NCBI GenBank assembly: GCA_019649035.1
Contig: BMAT01013759.1
Location: forward strand, 90,584-114,274
Reading direction: 5' to 3'
Length of the DNA stretch: 23,691 nucleotides
Origin: Elysia marginata
Lineage: Eukaryota; Mollusca; Gastropoda; Plakobranchidae
Position 1 is the first letter of the stretch. Every line of letters begins with the position of its first letter. The notes beneath the pieces are model-generated. The model had not been told where the DNA came from. It worked only from the letters and a program-made list of their open reading frames with translations, and made no database searches. This document shows positions 8,301-18,631 of the stretch, in pieces. The position numbers were made by a program, and so were the translations under genes.

Positions 8301-10278
8301 TTCTGAGCTTTGCCTGCAAGCCTCTCGTAGACACATGTTTGCGTCTTCTGCTGACATCTATAAACTTTTCTCGAATCATAGGCATAGGCCATGTTCGTCT
8401 TTGGCTTCACCATCTTCTCCCTCTGCACAAAAGGACTCATTCAATACAGTATCACCCGTAGGTCAACCAATCACTGGAGGCCCAAACTTTCTCCGCGGGA
8501 GGAACGATCACCGCCACAGCTTCCACTCAACAAACAGCTCTTCAATGTATACAGCGATCGAAGGCAAACACCGCCAGTCTTTTTGCTCGCCTACCACACA
8601 TTTGAAGCAACAAAAAAACTTTCCTGTAAATGGTGAAACATTTCCTAAAATTAACCAAACTTATCAAAACAGCCCGATTGTCAAACACTTTTATTCTCCT
8701 GACTATTCAGAAAATATTGATCCGTACAAAGAACAACCGAGTGCAAGATTTGTACATTGCAGTTATGTCGGTGATGACAATCTCAACCCTCCGGCTGAAA
8801 ATCTCCCCCATCTAAACACAGCCGAAACCTGCCAGATTAACCAAACCAACTTTGTGCCTGCCCAAACGACCTCTATGCCCCACATTAGAGTATCCCAGAA
8901 CGATTCGTATGATTTACCTACACAAAATGCTCAGGATCCTCTAACAGACAAATTAACAGCAGAAATGTTTTCCGAACTAACCAAAGACTTGGATTTCGGA
9001 CTCCAAGCACCACCTCTGCAACGACAGTCGAGCGGCTACTCCTCGGAAACTGAACTTCAGCAGATCGAGTACAACGCGAAGGCAGTGAAAAGACAGCTCC
9101 ATCACATGAGAAAGCAAGCCAGGGAGAACAGAGTTGTGCAACAGCCTAAGAACCCTGCCCAGGAATTCATCGCACTCAACACATCAGCTGACCACGACTC
9201 GACCACAACGGCTGGCACTGAGGACAGCACAACAGAAGAGTTTGTGCCAATAGCTGGTGTTGGAAATAGAAGAAGTTTTAGCGCAGAACCGGTTTATATG
9301 AATCAAATAATGCTAGGACCGGAGATTAGTCACCCCAGCCACAACAAAGACGATGATGTTCCCCCACCACTTCCGGCAAGAAGGCCGACATCGGTTGTTG
9401 TCAGTGCTCCATCTTTGCAACATTCACGCCTAGGATACAACAATTCGTCACTAAAAGACTCGAACCATAGTGATCATGCTCCTTTCTTTTTCGAGGCTTC
9501 ATCAGATAAGGACGACGACGACAATAACTCATGCCAGGTTCTGTCTAATTCGACAAATGAGCGTTTGCAACAGGAGTTTCTAAGTCAACGAAATCACTCG
9601 CCCTTTGAATACCATCAGCATCTGTTGCAACACTCAACAAACAGTGACATTTTTCACGGTGGTAGATACAGCAGTAGTACAGACACACCTGTCCTTACGC
9701 AACACCAAGTGATTAACTTCCAGAAGCGTCCAGTGACGATAACTAGCCACATTCCTCAGACCTCTCTCACTCAGGATAACCACAGTTTTGACAGTGTCTT
9801 TCCAGCGCATTCTGCACAAACTCAGGCTCAAAACTCGACCTTTGTCAACAATGACACCAAAAGAGACCACATCAATAGCAATGACTATAACTGGCAAGGA
9901 ACAACCAGAGCTTACACTCATCTAATGCCACACCACAATGCAGATTCCAACTCCATACCAAGAAGCCCCAATGAATCCAGCACGCAGATTTTGAAATCCC
10001 GAATTGCCCAGGGGTTTGAGCAGAATTTTGACGAACAAACAGATACTAGCTCTCACTTAAGTTTAGAGGTACCAATGAATCGCACAAATTCTCTCAAGCT
10101 AGAAAAACCAGCCTCAGTGAATTCGCTTGTTCCTCCAGGTACAGATCACAGGTCCAGCAGCACGAGCTCCAACTCGATACCCATGTCGCCTGTCGAGATC
10201 GCTCAGGTCCTGGAGATTCCCTTCGCTACAAATATCATATCAGACGAGCAAGGGGACAGGCTGTCGACATTGGTATAG
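5296..10278 (+). CDS. Large disordered serine-rich putative scaffold protein, 1660 aa in one exon
   Basis: The frame stays open for 5 kb in an AT-rich window, so it is certainly coding. The ATG at 5296 (A at -3) is the first in-frame methionine; upstream the frame is closed by TGA at 5245. I do not recognise the family. The protein is rich in S, N, Q, H and P, with no membrane segment, signal peptide or folded domain I can name. Visible elements: a short helical segment SSLEDRLRALTTIEEED (about 391-407); YYNV with S-rich MPDLL following (residues near 783-795), a YxN SH2-ligand pattern; repeated S-S-x-D/E-L phosphosite-like motifs (about 1000-1035); an amphipathic stretch and RQSSGYSSE (1216-1251), leading into a basic, possibly coiled-coil helix (1252-1283); PPPLPARRP (1356-1364), a class II SH3 ligand; and the C-terminus STLV, a class I PDZ ligand. 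Together these suggest a phosphorylated adaptor at a junction, synapse or cortex. It may also be the last exon of a larger protein joined through the 5284 acceptor. Confidence 0.9.
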   Translation: MFGMTNRLHCQPSSTPSEKKPTHLGQSYDYFERHKALVLGDDLHLKQKQRKHTEWATGDDEVFCNVNALECDEQACLDRPRSEREAYQHTQVRKNPASSTSQQHEGATFLTNRSTPVRTSSLSRQPITHRREAIQTYCEVDNSTTSPNTYSRRAKSYYSSPESLEPLSKTAQSHFISGSPRQEVGSGTRQYQASPRADYHPSPTTPDEGYSTGTNSTTSISSPLSASLASVAFFDAGYPKGSSNTSVGQGAQRAVAVSPGSWGHNSINTQNSENLGSFPNETNTSLEPLSYSRENTLSRGFNANVNNPNSEQCMDYHSPQPIAMTQRGPIQKGPSLNHFGRKSFNTSSMPAIKRRDVPNPVQSDLLYGSTLENNHNAAYEGNANCPAHSMSSLEDRLRALTTIEEEDVGNVDRQGQINIMERNSHISLPEQKRSEYKTGTRENIHVVHKENSKPISGLLSSRPREDQTDEFAQNTQAVEATGFFRAEPVHIGQPKSYPYSGHNATRVGEDHYSEYRVSNRDPGTDLQHVQEHQQRVANFSLEGSRYDASEFRQNPPDHSHSQCPTHTIANEEIPTSSFVDSGAFSTNSPGWKDYQQYFQKDVNIPAHNIDPAVYKKFSTAERNAFQDMDTNTKLKQTKRDNGLEEGNLASSQNHGETNFCRINTSLQHASSLYDSNNRITDSSSRQSDRLAMVRPLQTKSMTTYEEASSLLPFSSAACASSQESPLIGNTGDTQNASQNQPYLQRPIDAHIDEANVPLADSAYLAKHEQSLNGGPEYYNVASSMPDLLMPQQNSSNSFYRPQEHPLNTAFVPHDRFQVHKPIHDHAPQSNIQGNHCNSSDTYPTSHHSQLEIQEQHRQPSLDYSFNQQPSSSFLCLNDSNYNGGYHHQSRQHHQFQHEYLPQQQRGYVHPPQGISELQHVSPFTSQPPMDPLHRQTNPASVTMRRPLVNASDRTQPNHTNRYSWQPHGPSEREGLGVPPTALQRSSVDLGNLPQLQNQIRASSELCLQASRRHMFASSADIYKLFSNHRHRPCSSLASPSSPSAQKDSFNTVSPVGQPITGGPNFLRGRNDHRHSFHSTNSSSMYTAIEGKHRQSFCSPTTHLKQQKNFPVNGETFPKINQTYQNSPIVKHFYSPDYSENIDPYKEQPSARFVHCSYVGDDNLNPPAENLPHLNTAETCQINQTNFVPAQTTSMPHIRVSQNDSYDLPTQNAQDPLTDKLTAEMFSELTKDLDFGLQAPPLQRQSSGYSSETELQQIEYNAKAVKRQLHHMRKQARENRVVQQPKNPAQEFIALNTSADHDSTTTAGTEDSTTEEFVPIAGVGNRRSFSAEPVYMNQIMLGPEISHPSHNKDDDVPPPLPARRPTSVVVSAPSLQHSRLGYNNSSLKDSNHSDHAPFFFEASSDKDDDDNNSCQVLSNSTNERLQQEFLSQRNHSPFEYHQHLLQHSTNSDIFHGGRYSSSTDTPVLTQHQVINFQKRPVTITSHIPQTSLTQDNHSFDSVFPAHSAQTQAQNSTFVNNDTKRDHINSNDYNWQGTTRAYTHLMPHHNADSNSIPRSPNESSTQILKSRIAQGFEQNFDEQTDTSSHLSLEVPMNRTNSLKLEKPASVNSLVPPGTDHRSSSTSSNSIPMSPVEIAQVLEIPFATNIISDEQGDRLSTLV
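5566..5571 (+). promoter_or_regulatory. Consensus 5' splice-site sequence inside the coding exon
   Basis: CAG|GTAAGG at 5566-5574 is a full-strength donor consensus. It falls exactly at a codon boundary, where the frame reads Gln-Val-Arg-Lys. The frame stays open through it. If used, it would truncate or internally delete the protein; if not, it is a decoy. Confidence 0.35.
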
Positions 10279-10475
10279 ACTCCAACGTTCTCTGTGTGCA
10301 GGGAGATCCTCTTGAGTTACACACCTGTAGAGAGAACCTATACCCATAACCAAAACATTTAATTTAGAAAAAACATTTAAAGTTAACCCAACATGGGAAT
10401 CCCATACTGCATTTTTTATGCTACATGCTTTTCGCTTGCGCTTAAACTAATAAACTTGTCACAGTGTGCCATCTG
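10279..10475 (+). other. Probable 3' UTR of the large gene
   Basis: Non-coding sequence between the TAG stop and the first poly(A) signal. At about 170-200 nt it would be short for a 5-kb exon, so longer forms using a signal at 11029 are possible. Confidence 0.5.
10449..10454 (+). terminator. Poly(A) signal AATAAA with GU-rich downstream element
   Basis: A canonical AATAAA lies 171 bp after the stop codon. It is followed within 10-35 nt by GU-rich sequence (AGTGTGCC and CTGTGTC), the usual downstream element for cleavage. Confidence 0.6.
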
Positions 10476-11028
10476 TGTCAAGATTAAAGTTTTACTTTAT
10501 TTAATGTCGCAAATACCTAAATCTGACCTTCTTCTGTATAAAGTATAAGTAGTGAGTAGTTTTCAATAATTGTTTTCAACACGGCAGCAAATGCAGCAGC
10601 ATCGTTTTTCATCAAGTTATTTTTACATTTATTTTGTCTTACAACTATTTATCTGATAATTTTTTATTTTACGAAGAACAGATTTGTTTGCTTTCAGTTA
10701 TCAAATTACTGAATCAGAAAGAGTTTTAAAAAATTTAAGTTCAATCGTTTTAAGTACTGGAAATGTGATGTGTAGCTAGCTGGGAGCTGCAGCAACAGGC
10801 TTTGTTTTTGTCAAGCATACGAAAATCTCACCACACTAAGAAAAGGCTAATTTAAAAACATTTTTGCCATCTTTGGAGCCTCTGCTGTAATATAATTTAC
10901 TGGTTCTTTTCACAATAGACAATTTAAATGTGTCTCATTTTAGATTTGTTCCGATGAAATGCGACGATCTATAGATTTGTTATCTAGTTTTTTAGATTTG
11001 AAAGTAAATTCCATAATGTGTTTTAGAA

Positions 11029-11048
11029 AATAAAAGCAATCTTTTATT
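11029..11048. terminator. Palindromic AATAAA hairpin, possible bidirectional poly(A) signal
   Basis: AATAAAAG, four bases, then CTTTTATT: a perfect 8-bp inverted repeat that puts the hexamer AATAAA on both strands at one site, 751 bp beyond the large gene's stop codon. It could be a distal poly(A) site. Confidence 0.4.
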
Positions 11049-11518
11049 GAATGTTTACATCATAATATAACATATAAAATAACACAAGAGCTAATCAATT
11101 TGGCTGATAATATCGAGAGATTTTAAATTTTTCATGAAAATAAAGGAGCGTTCATGGAGATTTGAGAAACGCACGTGCAAGCTCGTAATGAAAATGTCTT
11201 TCGGTATGGGTGACGTGAGTGAGTCGTATGTCGTAATTTTCACCTTCACGGGTGTTGCTGTTTGAAACAAAACACTTTCTCAAGCTAGCAAACGTCAAAA
11301 ATATCATAAAATTATCAATAATTTGAGAAAAGGTATTAAAAACTTTTTTTTGTTTAAAATACAAAGAAAAGTAGAAAGATAGACACAAATACATGGCGAT
11401 TATCTATAAAAAAGAGTCTTTGACTTCCGATTCATTTGCCCTGATCGCGAGAAAATGTCCTTGGTTTTTTCGATACTGTGTGTATATTGATGTATTATTG
11501 TGACAATTTGAGGAGTAT

Positions 11519-11552
11519 TCTAATGCATTGTCTGAATTACGCATGCATTAGA
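11519..11552. repeat. Small perfect inverted repeat (10-bp arms)
   Basis: TCTAATGCAT at 11519-11528 pairs perfectly with ATGCATTAGA at 11543-11552 across a 14-nt loop. No function is recognised. Confidence 0.6.
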
Positions 11553-13452
11553 GCGAAAGTTGTGTATTTTGGAGCCATGATATTTTTTCAAAGAATTTTT
11601 TTATGAAGAAACCTGAAAGAAAAAAAAACAGATTTAGATCGTTTTAAAAATGATAATCCAAACGCTTTTGTCATTTATCTTTTTGTAAAACTAAACATTC
11701 CCTTTTGAAGTTGCAAGGAAGAGATTTAAAGGTTGTTACTTTCGATACTTTATGTACACTGTATAGTCACGTTTTTTTCTTTCTTTGTTTTTTTTTTAAG
11801 TAACAAAGATGAGGCTGTGACAAAAGGTCGTAAATCTGTCGTCTGTGGTTGTGCACCATGTATTTGAAAAAAAAAAAAACAGTATACAAATATGCAGTTA
11901 TAATGATTTAATGTCATACCTTTTTATAACTATACTATATTATAATGGTTTTTCTACAAACCTGGAATGAACTGACCAAGAAATAAAGAAATAGCCACAC
12001 CTAAAAGATCTCGGTTCTAATGCAGGACACACATTTTGTCCTACATTACGACCAACAGATTTTCAATAGATGTAAGGTTTTTTGACGCAAGGTCTTTTCA
12101 GATTCAATTTTCAACAACGAAAAAACGATGTAGCTTGAAAAGTATGAAAATTAAAATCCTTTTTGAAACATTTTTTTCTGTTATTTTCAAAAAAAAATTT
12201 GTCCTCCATAAAAACGACAGAATCACGACCTTTTGTTTCAAATATTACTGCATTGAAAGGAATTTGATAGCAGAGCGCAAGACTATTTTGCAAAATCTTT
12301 TAAGCCTGTGTTTTTTTACAATGCCGTTCTATATGTACGGTCAGCGGATATTTTTTGCGAACAGGTTTGTGTTTAGTTTATATTTTTGACTCATGTCTTT
12401 AAATCAATTTGTTTCATCATAGACTATTTAGTGACTCCAAAGATGGGTATCTAATCATTGCTTAGAAAAAAAATTGTGTTAACATGCTTTCTTACAGGTA
12501 TGAAGATTTTATACTTTTTGTTTCAAGTTTTTTTGAAAGTTTAATCCTGCATGGATTGAGTGTATTTAACTATAATAGTGTGATCTGTTGCATGTAGAAA
12601 AAAAAATGTCCATGAAGTATTTGGGGAATCCTCTTTTTTTCTATGTTTCGTAGAATTATATTTATACTTTTTACAACTTAATCTTTTTCATGCTTTACAG
12701 TATAATTTCTAACGAAATGACTGCATGATCTAATCGACTATTGTTAAAAAGACGGTGGCGATTATGACAATCCAAAGAAAAAACAGATTTTTTTTTCTAA
12801 ACAACAATTTTGTTTCAGATAAAAATTCAGGACATTTGCTCTAATCAACTAAAAGCCTTTTTTTCTTTTTTTTTTTAAACTTTCATCAGTTATGTAAGAG
12901 GTCTACATAATGTAAAATTAATGACAAACAAGGCTAATTCGTCTTGATAAAAATCTTAGAATACCGAACGTAGGGCTGGTGTTCCAGGCTAACAGACTAA
13001 ATGTAGATAACATGGTTCAATAACACTACAATATTATTTTTTGCTCGTTATTCCGAATAAGTTATTAAAATGCCTTAGGACAATGTCGTTTACAGGGGTA
13101 GGTTTTAAATGAACCGCATTTATGTGGACAACGTTCACATGATTGCAGTAGAACCCATTAAAAGCAAACATTTTTTAAGGGAAACCCCTGTCATATCTCT
13201 TTGGAAGCCTCCTTTTGAATTTCTTTGTATTTTTGTAATAGTTCAAGTCAACTTGTGCGTTAAGTGCACACATTTTAGCATTCTCCTGCTGTTGAGTTTA
13301 TTAGAGTAACACTGCCCCGGTTCATTGCTATGACAAATGTGGTATACTTTTATGTTAAGATTACTTTGTTAAAGAATCTTCTTTTTTTTACCAGAGTCAA
13401 CCAAAAGTGTGCCAATGTTGAGGCAAATCATTTCTTTGAACCAGGCCACTTA

Positions 13453-13476
13453 CAAATATATTTTGAAATATATTTG
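13453..13476. repeat. 24-bp AT-rich palindrome
   Basis: CAAATATATTT, TG, AAATATATTTG: 11-bp perfect arms around two central bases. This could be chance in AT-rich DNA or a binding site for a dimeric factor. Confidence 0.5.
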
Positions 13477-15365
13477 AGATTATTTATTCGGAAATAAAAC
13501 TTGGACCAAACATTTTTAACTGCACTCTAGATCTATTGTAAGTTTTCTAACGAATTGGAGAATGTGTGAAAATCAGGGATAGCCTTGTTAATGTTTTATT
13601 CAGGCTATTCTGACTCCTTCAGTTTGGTTTGACGGTGCGTTATAATTATACTATGTCAAGTATTCAGTCTGAATTGATTTTGTATAACTGCGTGAAGGCA
13701 GGTAACTTTTTTTCGCTGTCTTGCATTACAATATAGGTGACACATGAAACTCATTAACTGAAGCCATGGAGATAGAGAGATTAATAGGACTGCTTTAACC
13801 TAGGTAATGTAAAATGTTGATTTCAGTTAAGGCTTAGGCAGTAGCACTGCATTTTTACTTCGTGTTGTATATTAACACTTTTCGCTTTAATACTAGAAAG
13901 AGAAAATTAGGCATCATAATTTTTTAGAAGCTGATTTGTTTCAACTTAACCTACGTGTTAACTACGCGTAGTTTATAAACGTGTATACAATGTTTGACGA
14001 AACATGTGAGGGGAGACCGTCGTGATTTCGTCGTTGAAAAGTTTGGAGAACTTTCTTGAAAAATGCTATAATTATTTAATCAGTTTTTTTTTAATGCGAT
14101 ATCGAATGAAGGCAGAGGTGGCAAAAGAGTTGGGTGTTGCAATGTTCAAATTACAGAAAATAGACGATATATTTAAAACTATGAGTTTTACTGGTGTTTT
14201 AAGTGTTACGTCATGATTTAAATTACCAATATTGAAGATGAACGTATTGAAACTTCTGAGGATTTGAAATTTATGGTGAAAGAGAAAAACTAGAATTTTA
14301 AAAGGCATTTCGTATCAAAAAATATTACCGACACCCAACTCAGTGACACAAGTTTTGGGACTTAATAATAAATTATTACTGAACCTTATGTTAAAAAGGC
14401 AGCGTTTTAGTTTAGCGCAGCTAATATTTTGTACAATTTTTGAAATAAATTTTTCAACTTTTTTGGGCATGTACAGTGAATTAAAAAAATACATGTTTAT
14501 ATATGTTAATTTTGGTCCTGATGTAAAATACACATTCGTTCTTGTTTATTTCGTAGACGTGTTTTAATTTGACTTTATATTTTGACATTGTTTTGTGAAT
14601 ATATTCTTGTGAATCATGTAAAAAGGAGCAGCACTGGATTGTACTTTTCTAAGAACTACATATAAGCCGAAATCCTCGTTTGGCTTTCCAGATAACGATA
14701 TCGAGAACTATTTTACTGTTACCCATTGACGCAAACCAAAGATTGATAGAACTACATGTAATTATAATAAACGACTATGAAGAATCAACACGCTTGTATT
14801 GTCGTGTTTATTTTAATCAGTGTGGTGTGGTGTATCTTGTGTTTAACATTTACAGAGTCGATGAGAATATGCATGAAACAAATTAACATGAAGTTTTTGT
14901 TTTTTGTTTTTGTTTTTAAACGATTGATTACAAAAGGAACTTAATATACAACCTTTTTTTTTAATTTCCAAAAACCTCATATAATAGAGACCTTTTGGTC
15001 TGTACTTAGCTTAACTATTATTACGTCAATCCGTTCATCAGTGATTGAGATATCAATGTGACTGGGATTACATACAATACATCAGAGAAAAGCTGGATAG
15101 TTTCACAAAAAACGTGCGAGTTTCTTCTGGTCTTAGAATATTTAATACAGATCACGAGACAAGCACAGGGTTGATAAAAAGTTTATAACAATTTCTTCTC
15201 GTTTTATTCGGTCGCGCTACTCAAAAGAGGCCTTGGCAGTATTGAATTTTCTAAATCTTTAGCGAGAGTTCCATTGAATCAGAGGTCTACAGTAAAAGGG
15301 CACGTTCACATTGGTAAATGAATGTATTATATTTACACAATCGCAGTCCCTGGTTTCGGTGTGTA

Positions 15366-15410
15366 AGGACAGTACAGCCACCGATTTGCAACATGCATGT
15401 GGACTGTCCT
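15366..15410. repeat. Bulged hairpin with mixed-sequence stem
   Basis: An 8-bp stem, AGGACAGT with ACTGTCCT, is followed by a 4-nt bulge and a further 4-bp stem, CCAC with GTGG, around a 17-nt loop. The stem is not AT-only, so it is less likely to be chance than the other small hairpins. It matches no RNA family I know. Confidence 0.5.
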
Positions 15411-15896
15411 AGCATGGCATTTTTAGTTTGGTATTGCGTGATCTCATGAAAAACTCACACTGCGGTACATTGAAAAAAAGAAGTGTGTCCTAGATTTTTT
15501 AACCAAAGATTTAAAAAAAAATTCACCCAGTTTTCACCTACAAAGCCTCTTTGTTTAGACAATTAAATTGAATTAACTATTCTTTTACAATGGTAGCAAA
15601 TTAGGCACATTTCCTCTTTTCATTTGGCTGTTAATCTAAGTACAAAGAGGTCTTTTTAATTTTTTTTTATAACACTTAAACATCTGCAAACAAATCAAGG
15701 AATTATATACCATGAAAACATGACGTAGGCTAAGCACACTTAGTTCTAGTAGCGATTTGAGAGCATTATGATTTTTTTTCAGTAATCAGTGAAATCGTTA
15801 TGAACATGATAAATGTGAAAAGGATGATGACGGTGACGATGTAGGTGATAAGTGGATGTTTCTGATGATGACGACGGCGACGGAGGCGGTCTTGAT

Positions 15897-15953
15897 GATC
15901 ATATGGTGATGATAGTGATGATGATGATCATGATGATGTTGATGACTATGGTG

Positions 15954-15985
<32 letters not shown>

Positions 15986-16062
15986 AATGACTATCATGAG
16001 GATGATGATGGTGATAATGATGATGATGATGATGATGATAATGATGATGATGATAAACATGA
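15897..16062. repeat. (GAT)n imperfect trinucleotide array
   Basis: About 165 bp of GAT/ATG units with many point interruptions, preceded by GAC/GGC-rich variants from about 15826. Open methionine- or isoleucine-rich frames across it are repeat artefacts. Confidence 0.9.
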
Positions 16063-17289
16063 AAATATGAAATGACGACGAGGAGGATAAATTGAATATG
16101 ATGACAACTTTCAAGAACAAAAGCATACTTACTGAACCCGAGGTATCAATTACAATTATTAAAAAAATAGTAGCAGTGATAGTAATCATAATGCTAACAA
16201 TGATAACAGCAATAAATTCGAACATAACCACAATTACAATGTTAAAAATATCATAATGAACATTGAAGATGTTTAGTCGAAAAATACTTAGTCTAGACCA
16301 TCGACCTCTCACATCCTGGAATCACGGCTTTGACATCGGCTTTTTCATAGGTTCAGTGTTTCTTAATGCATCATAAAAAAGGCTGCCCCAGACCTCGCAT
16401 ATTGAGCTTTATGTATCAACATGTTCTAGAACTGTATTTAATGCCCTTGAAGAATATGAAACAATTAATTTATAACTTAAGCTTATGGATATCCTGGGTT
16501 TTTTTCGTTTGGAAGACCACTCAAATTTAATGGTTTAGTTACTCTGTAGGCCTATATAGTAACTTACATTATTTTAAGAACTCTACGTAAAATTTAGCGA
16601 CTTGTAACTGAGTCATCCGTTTTGTCATACATAATAGGCTACATAATTTTTTTTTAAATGTAATTCTTTTTTGATGTTTCTAGATAAATATTAAGTTTTA
16701 GATACAACGGGAACTGTTAGAAACACTTGAACACCAATTTTCTGTCAAATTTGAATGGCAGGATGGAAGGTATGTCAGGTCGAGCACCGCTCCCCGCCCC
16801 CTTTTTTCAAGAAATGGTTAGAAAACATTAAAACGGACGGAGAGAGAAGTTTGGCATGCCTTTTCCATTTTTTTAAGGACAACACCCCCAGTTATAACGA
16901 TGAAAAGTTAAGTTACCCCAGCAGTAAACTTAACTTCCGTTTTTTTTTGTTGCAGCAATATGAAAAAAGGCTTTGAATATAAAAGCACTTCAAACGATAT
17001 GCAGTAATCTTTAATATAACCATGTTCCCAAGTAAGCGGAAAATAAAAAGGACTCCAAGGTGAGCAAACGCTTAGCCTGAAGCGATTAAAAAGGGAATAC
17101 GAGCAGACTAAACGAAACGTTGAACATTTTCATTAGCCTTTTTAATCTTATTATTGTGTGTGTAAGCTTTCTTGTATTAGACTGCTCTCAACTTGTATTT
17201 TGATTTAACTGTATAGACACTGATTTCAAAAGAAGGTTTGAAACAATGCTATTTCCACGCGCTGATATAAAAAAATTGAACTCTTATAA
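16063..17289. other. Gene-free interval
   Basis: No gene is seen. The 73-codon frame at 16755-16976 has no recognisable domain. A C-rich patch sits near 16790-16800. Confidence 0.5.
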
Positions 17290-17456
17290 AAATCTAACCA
17301 TAACTAAATGTAATTTAACAAAGCATTATGCCAGATACTAGGCGGATCAGCTGATAATACCAATTTTATAGTCCTTGTTTTGACTCGGTCGGGGATCGAA
17401 CCACGCTCCTCACAATCTCTGAGCAAGTGTCTTACCGCTAGGCCACATAGCCGGTG
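17290..17456 (-). mobile_element. tRNA-derived SINE, reverse strand
   Basis: Read on the minus strand from 17456, the sequence has a clear tRNA-like head with polymerase III boxes: A box TGGCCTAGCGGTAAG (17431-17445) and B box GGTTCGATCCC (17393-17403), at normal tRNA spacing. The arms no longer pair cleanly, so it is not a functional tRNA. It is followed by a non-tRNA body including ATAAAATTGG and CAGCTGATCCGCCTAG (about 17340-17372), then AT-rich sequence; the 3' limit is uncertain. It is a better-preserved pol III head than the one near 4300 and appears to belong to a different family. Confidence 0.75.
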
Positions 17457-17634
17457 TATATTGTCTGGAAACCAGTGTAAATATGTCAAATGTTGCAATT
17501 TTCTAGGTGATACTCGTCGCCTCAACATTATATTCCTAATGCCTTTTATGTGCTTCCGAACATTGGAAAGTACACTGAATTATAAGCATTTTGTGAGACG
17601 ATATGTCTTACAAACAGTACAAATGAGTCTTAAG

Positions 17635-17850
17635 TCGATATTGGCTGGTAGTCAGATATTGGTATTAGAGAAAGGTTTATTTTTTTTTTTAAGTACAACA
17701 AACAGAATAGCTCTATCATGCTTCTGTATGCTTCTGTATGAAGTTATAGCCTTTTGAAGTCGACAGGGTAAGGACTTGTGAAATTTCAGAAAGGGGAGAC
17801 AACAGCATTTAAAATTGAGACGACTTTAAAGGTATTGAGGCCTTAGCAAC
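17635..17850. repeat. Dispersed repeat, copy A
   Basis: Aligns in direct orientation to 18632-18840. The best core runs from about 17710 to 17810 and includes GAAGTTATA, CCTTTTGAAGT, GACAGGGTAAGGAC and TTTCAGAAA. A 10-bp tandem duplication (ATGCTTCTGT twice, 17718-17737) is present only in this copy. No coding potential is seen, and the family is unknown to me. Confidence 0.65.
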
Positions 17851-18631
17851 CAAACCAATTAAAAACCACCTAGAAACGAAATTTGAACATCATTAAGTGT
17901 GAAAATTGCTTACAGGTTGTTTTAGCGTCAATATTAAAAAATAGTGACTTTACAACACCCACTAAACTTCAAAAGCCTATATCCCCAAACTAAGCCTTTC
18001 GACTGACGACTCATTAGGACAGAATACGAGACATATAAGAACTTCTTTGGATTTAAAATGTGGAGACAAAGAGGAAAAAATCTACTTTTGGAAAGTTATT
18101 TCTTCAAATTCAAGTTTTCTACATCTGACTGATTCGTCGTGGCCAAGAGACATTTTCAGCTTAACTTCTACAAGATCGTGGCGGACAATGTAAGGGAAAT
18201 AATAAGAAAATTAATAATGTCTCTTTTGTGAACTGCAGGGTCCTCTCCCGTTACTTAGTAATGGTACCAAAGTTACATTGTCATTTTATGTATAATACTC
18301 ATCCCCCATTTACGTAGTGTTTCGCAATGATTTACACAAGGATCTATCAAATTTCCTTCCTTTAAACTCGTGCATATTTGTGGGATATCCTGTGGGCAGA
18401 CCACAGGCAAGGACCGAGGCAGCAAAATAGTTAACACTTGGAGATCGTAATATTTTCACCTATGATCACCTAAAAATGGGAATAAATTTACCTTTTTGGT
18501 AACATACATGGCTAAAACTGTCATTTTGTTTATGTAAATAAGGAAATGAAGCAAGTGTACACATTAACTTAACGATTGTTGGGCAATGAACCAGTATGAA
18601 TTTGCCTTGCAACCAGTGAAAATAAGTTAAG
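17851..18631. other. Gene-free spacer between two dispersed repeat copies
   Basis: Nothing recognisable was found on either strand. Short open frames are AT-driven. Confidence 0.45.

Larger units (their letters stand above)
10500..15850. other. Long gene-free AT-rich interval
   Basis: No open frame here exceeds about 120 codons, and none has a recognisable domain or protein-like composition. Frames at 12036-12389, 13109-13309, 14022-14216, 14343-14567 and 14680-14886 are K/F/I-rich, as expected from AT-rich non-coding DNA. The only structures I see are the four small inverted repeats listed separately. The first part may serve as an extended 3' UTR. Confidence 0.55.

Noticed and set aside
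10137..10140. CCTCCAG|GT near the end of the ORF as the acceptor of a giant exitron paired with the donor at 5568
   Set aside because: The implied intron of 4570 nt is not a multiple of three and would shift the C-terminus into a frame lacking the PDZ ligand; no evidence beyond the dinucleotides.
15852..16312. Methionine-rich forward and isoleucine-rich reverse ORFs that resemble membrane proteins
   Set aside because: They are artefacts of the (GAT)n array; hydrophobicity comes from ATC/ATT codons in the repeat.
17384..17456. Functional tRNA gene on the reverse strand
   Set aside because: Boxes are good but the T-stem and acceptor stem do not pair fully, and a non-tRNA body continues downstream, so I call it a SINE.
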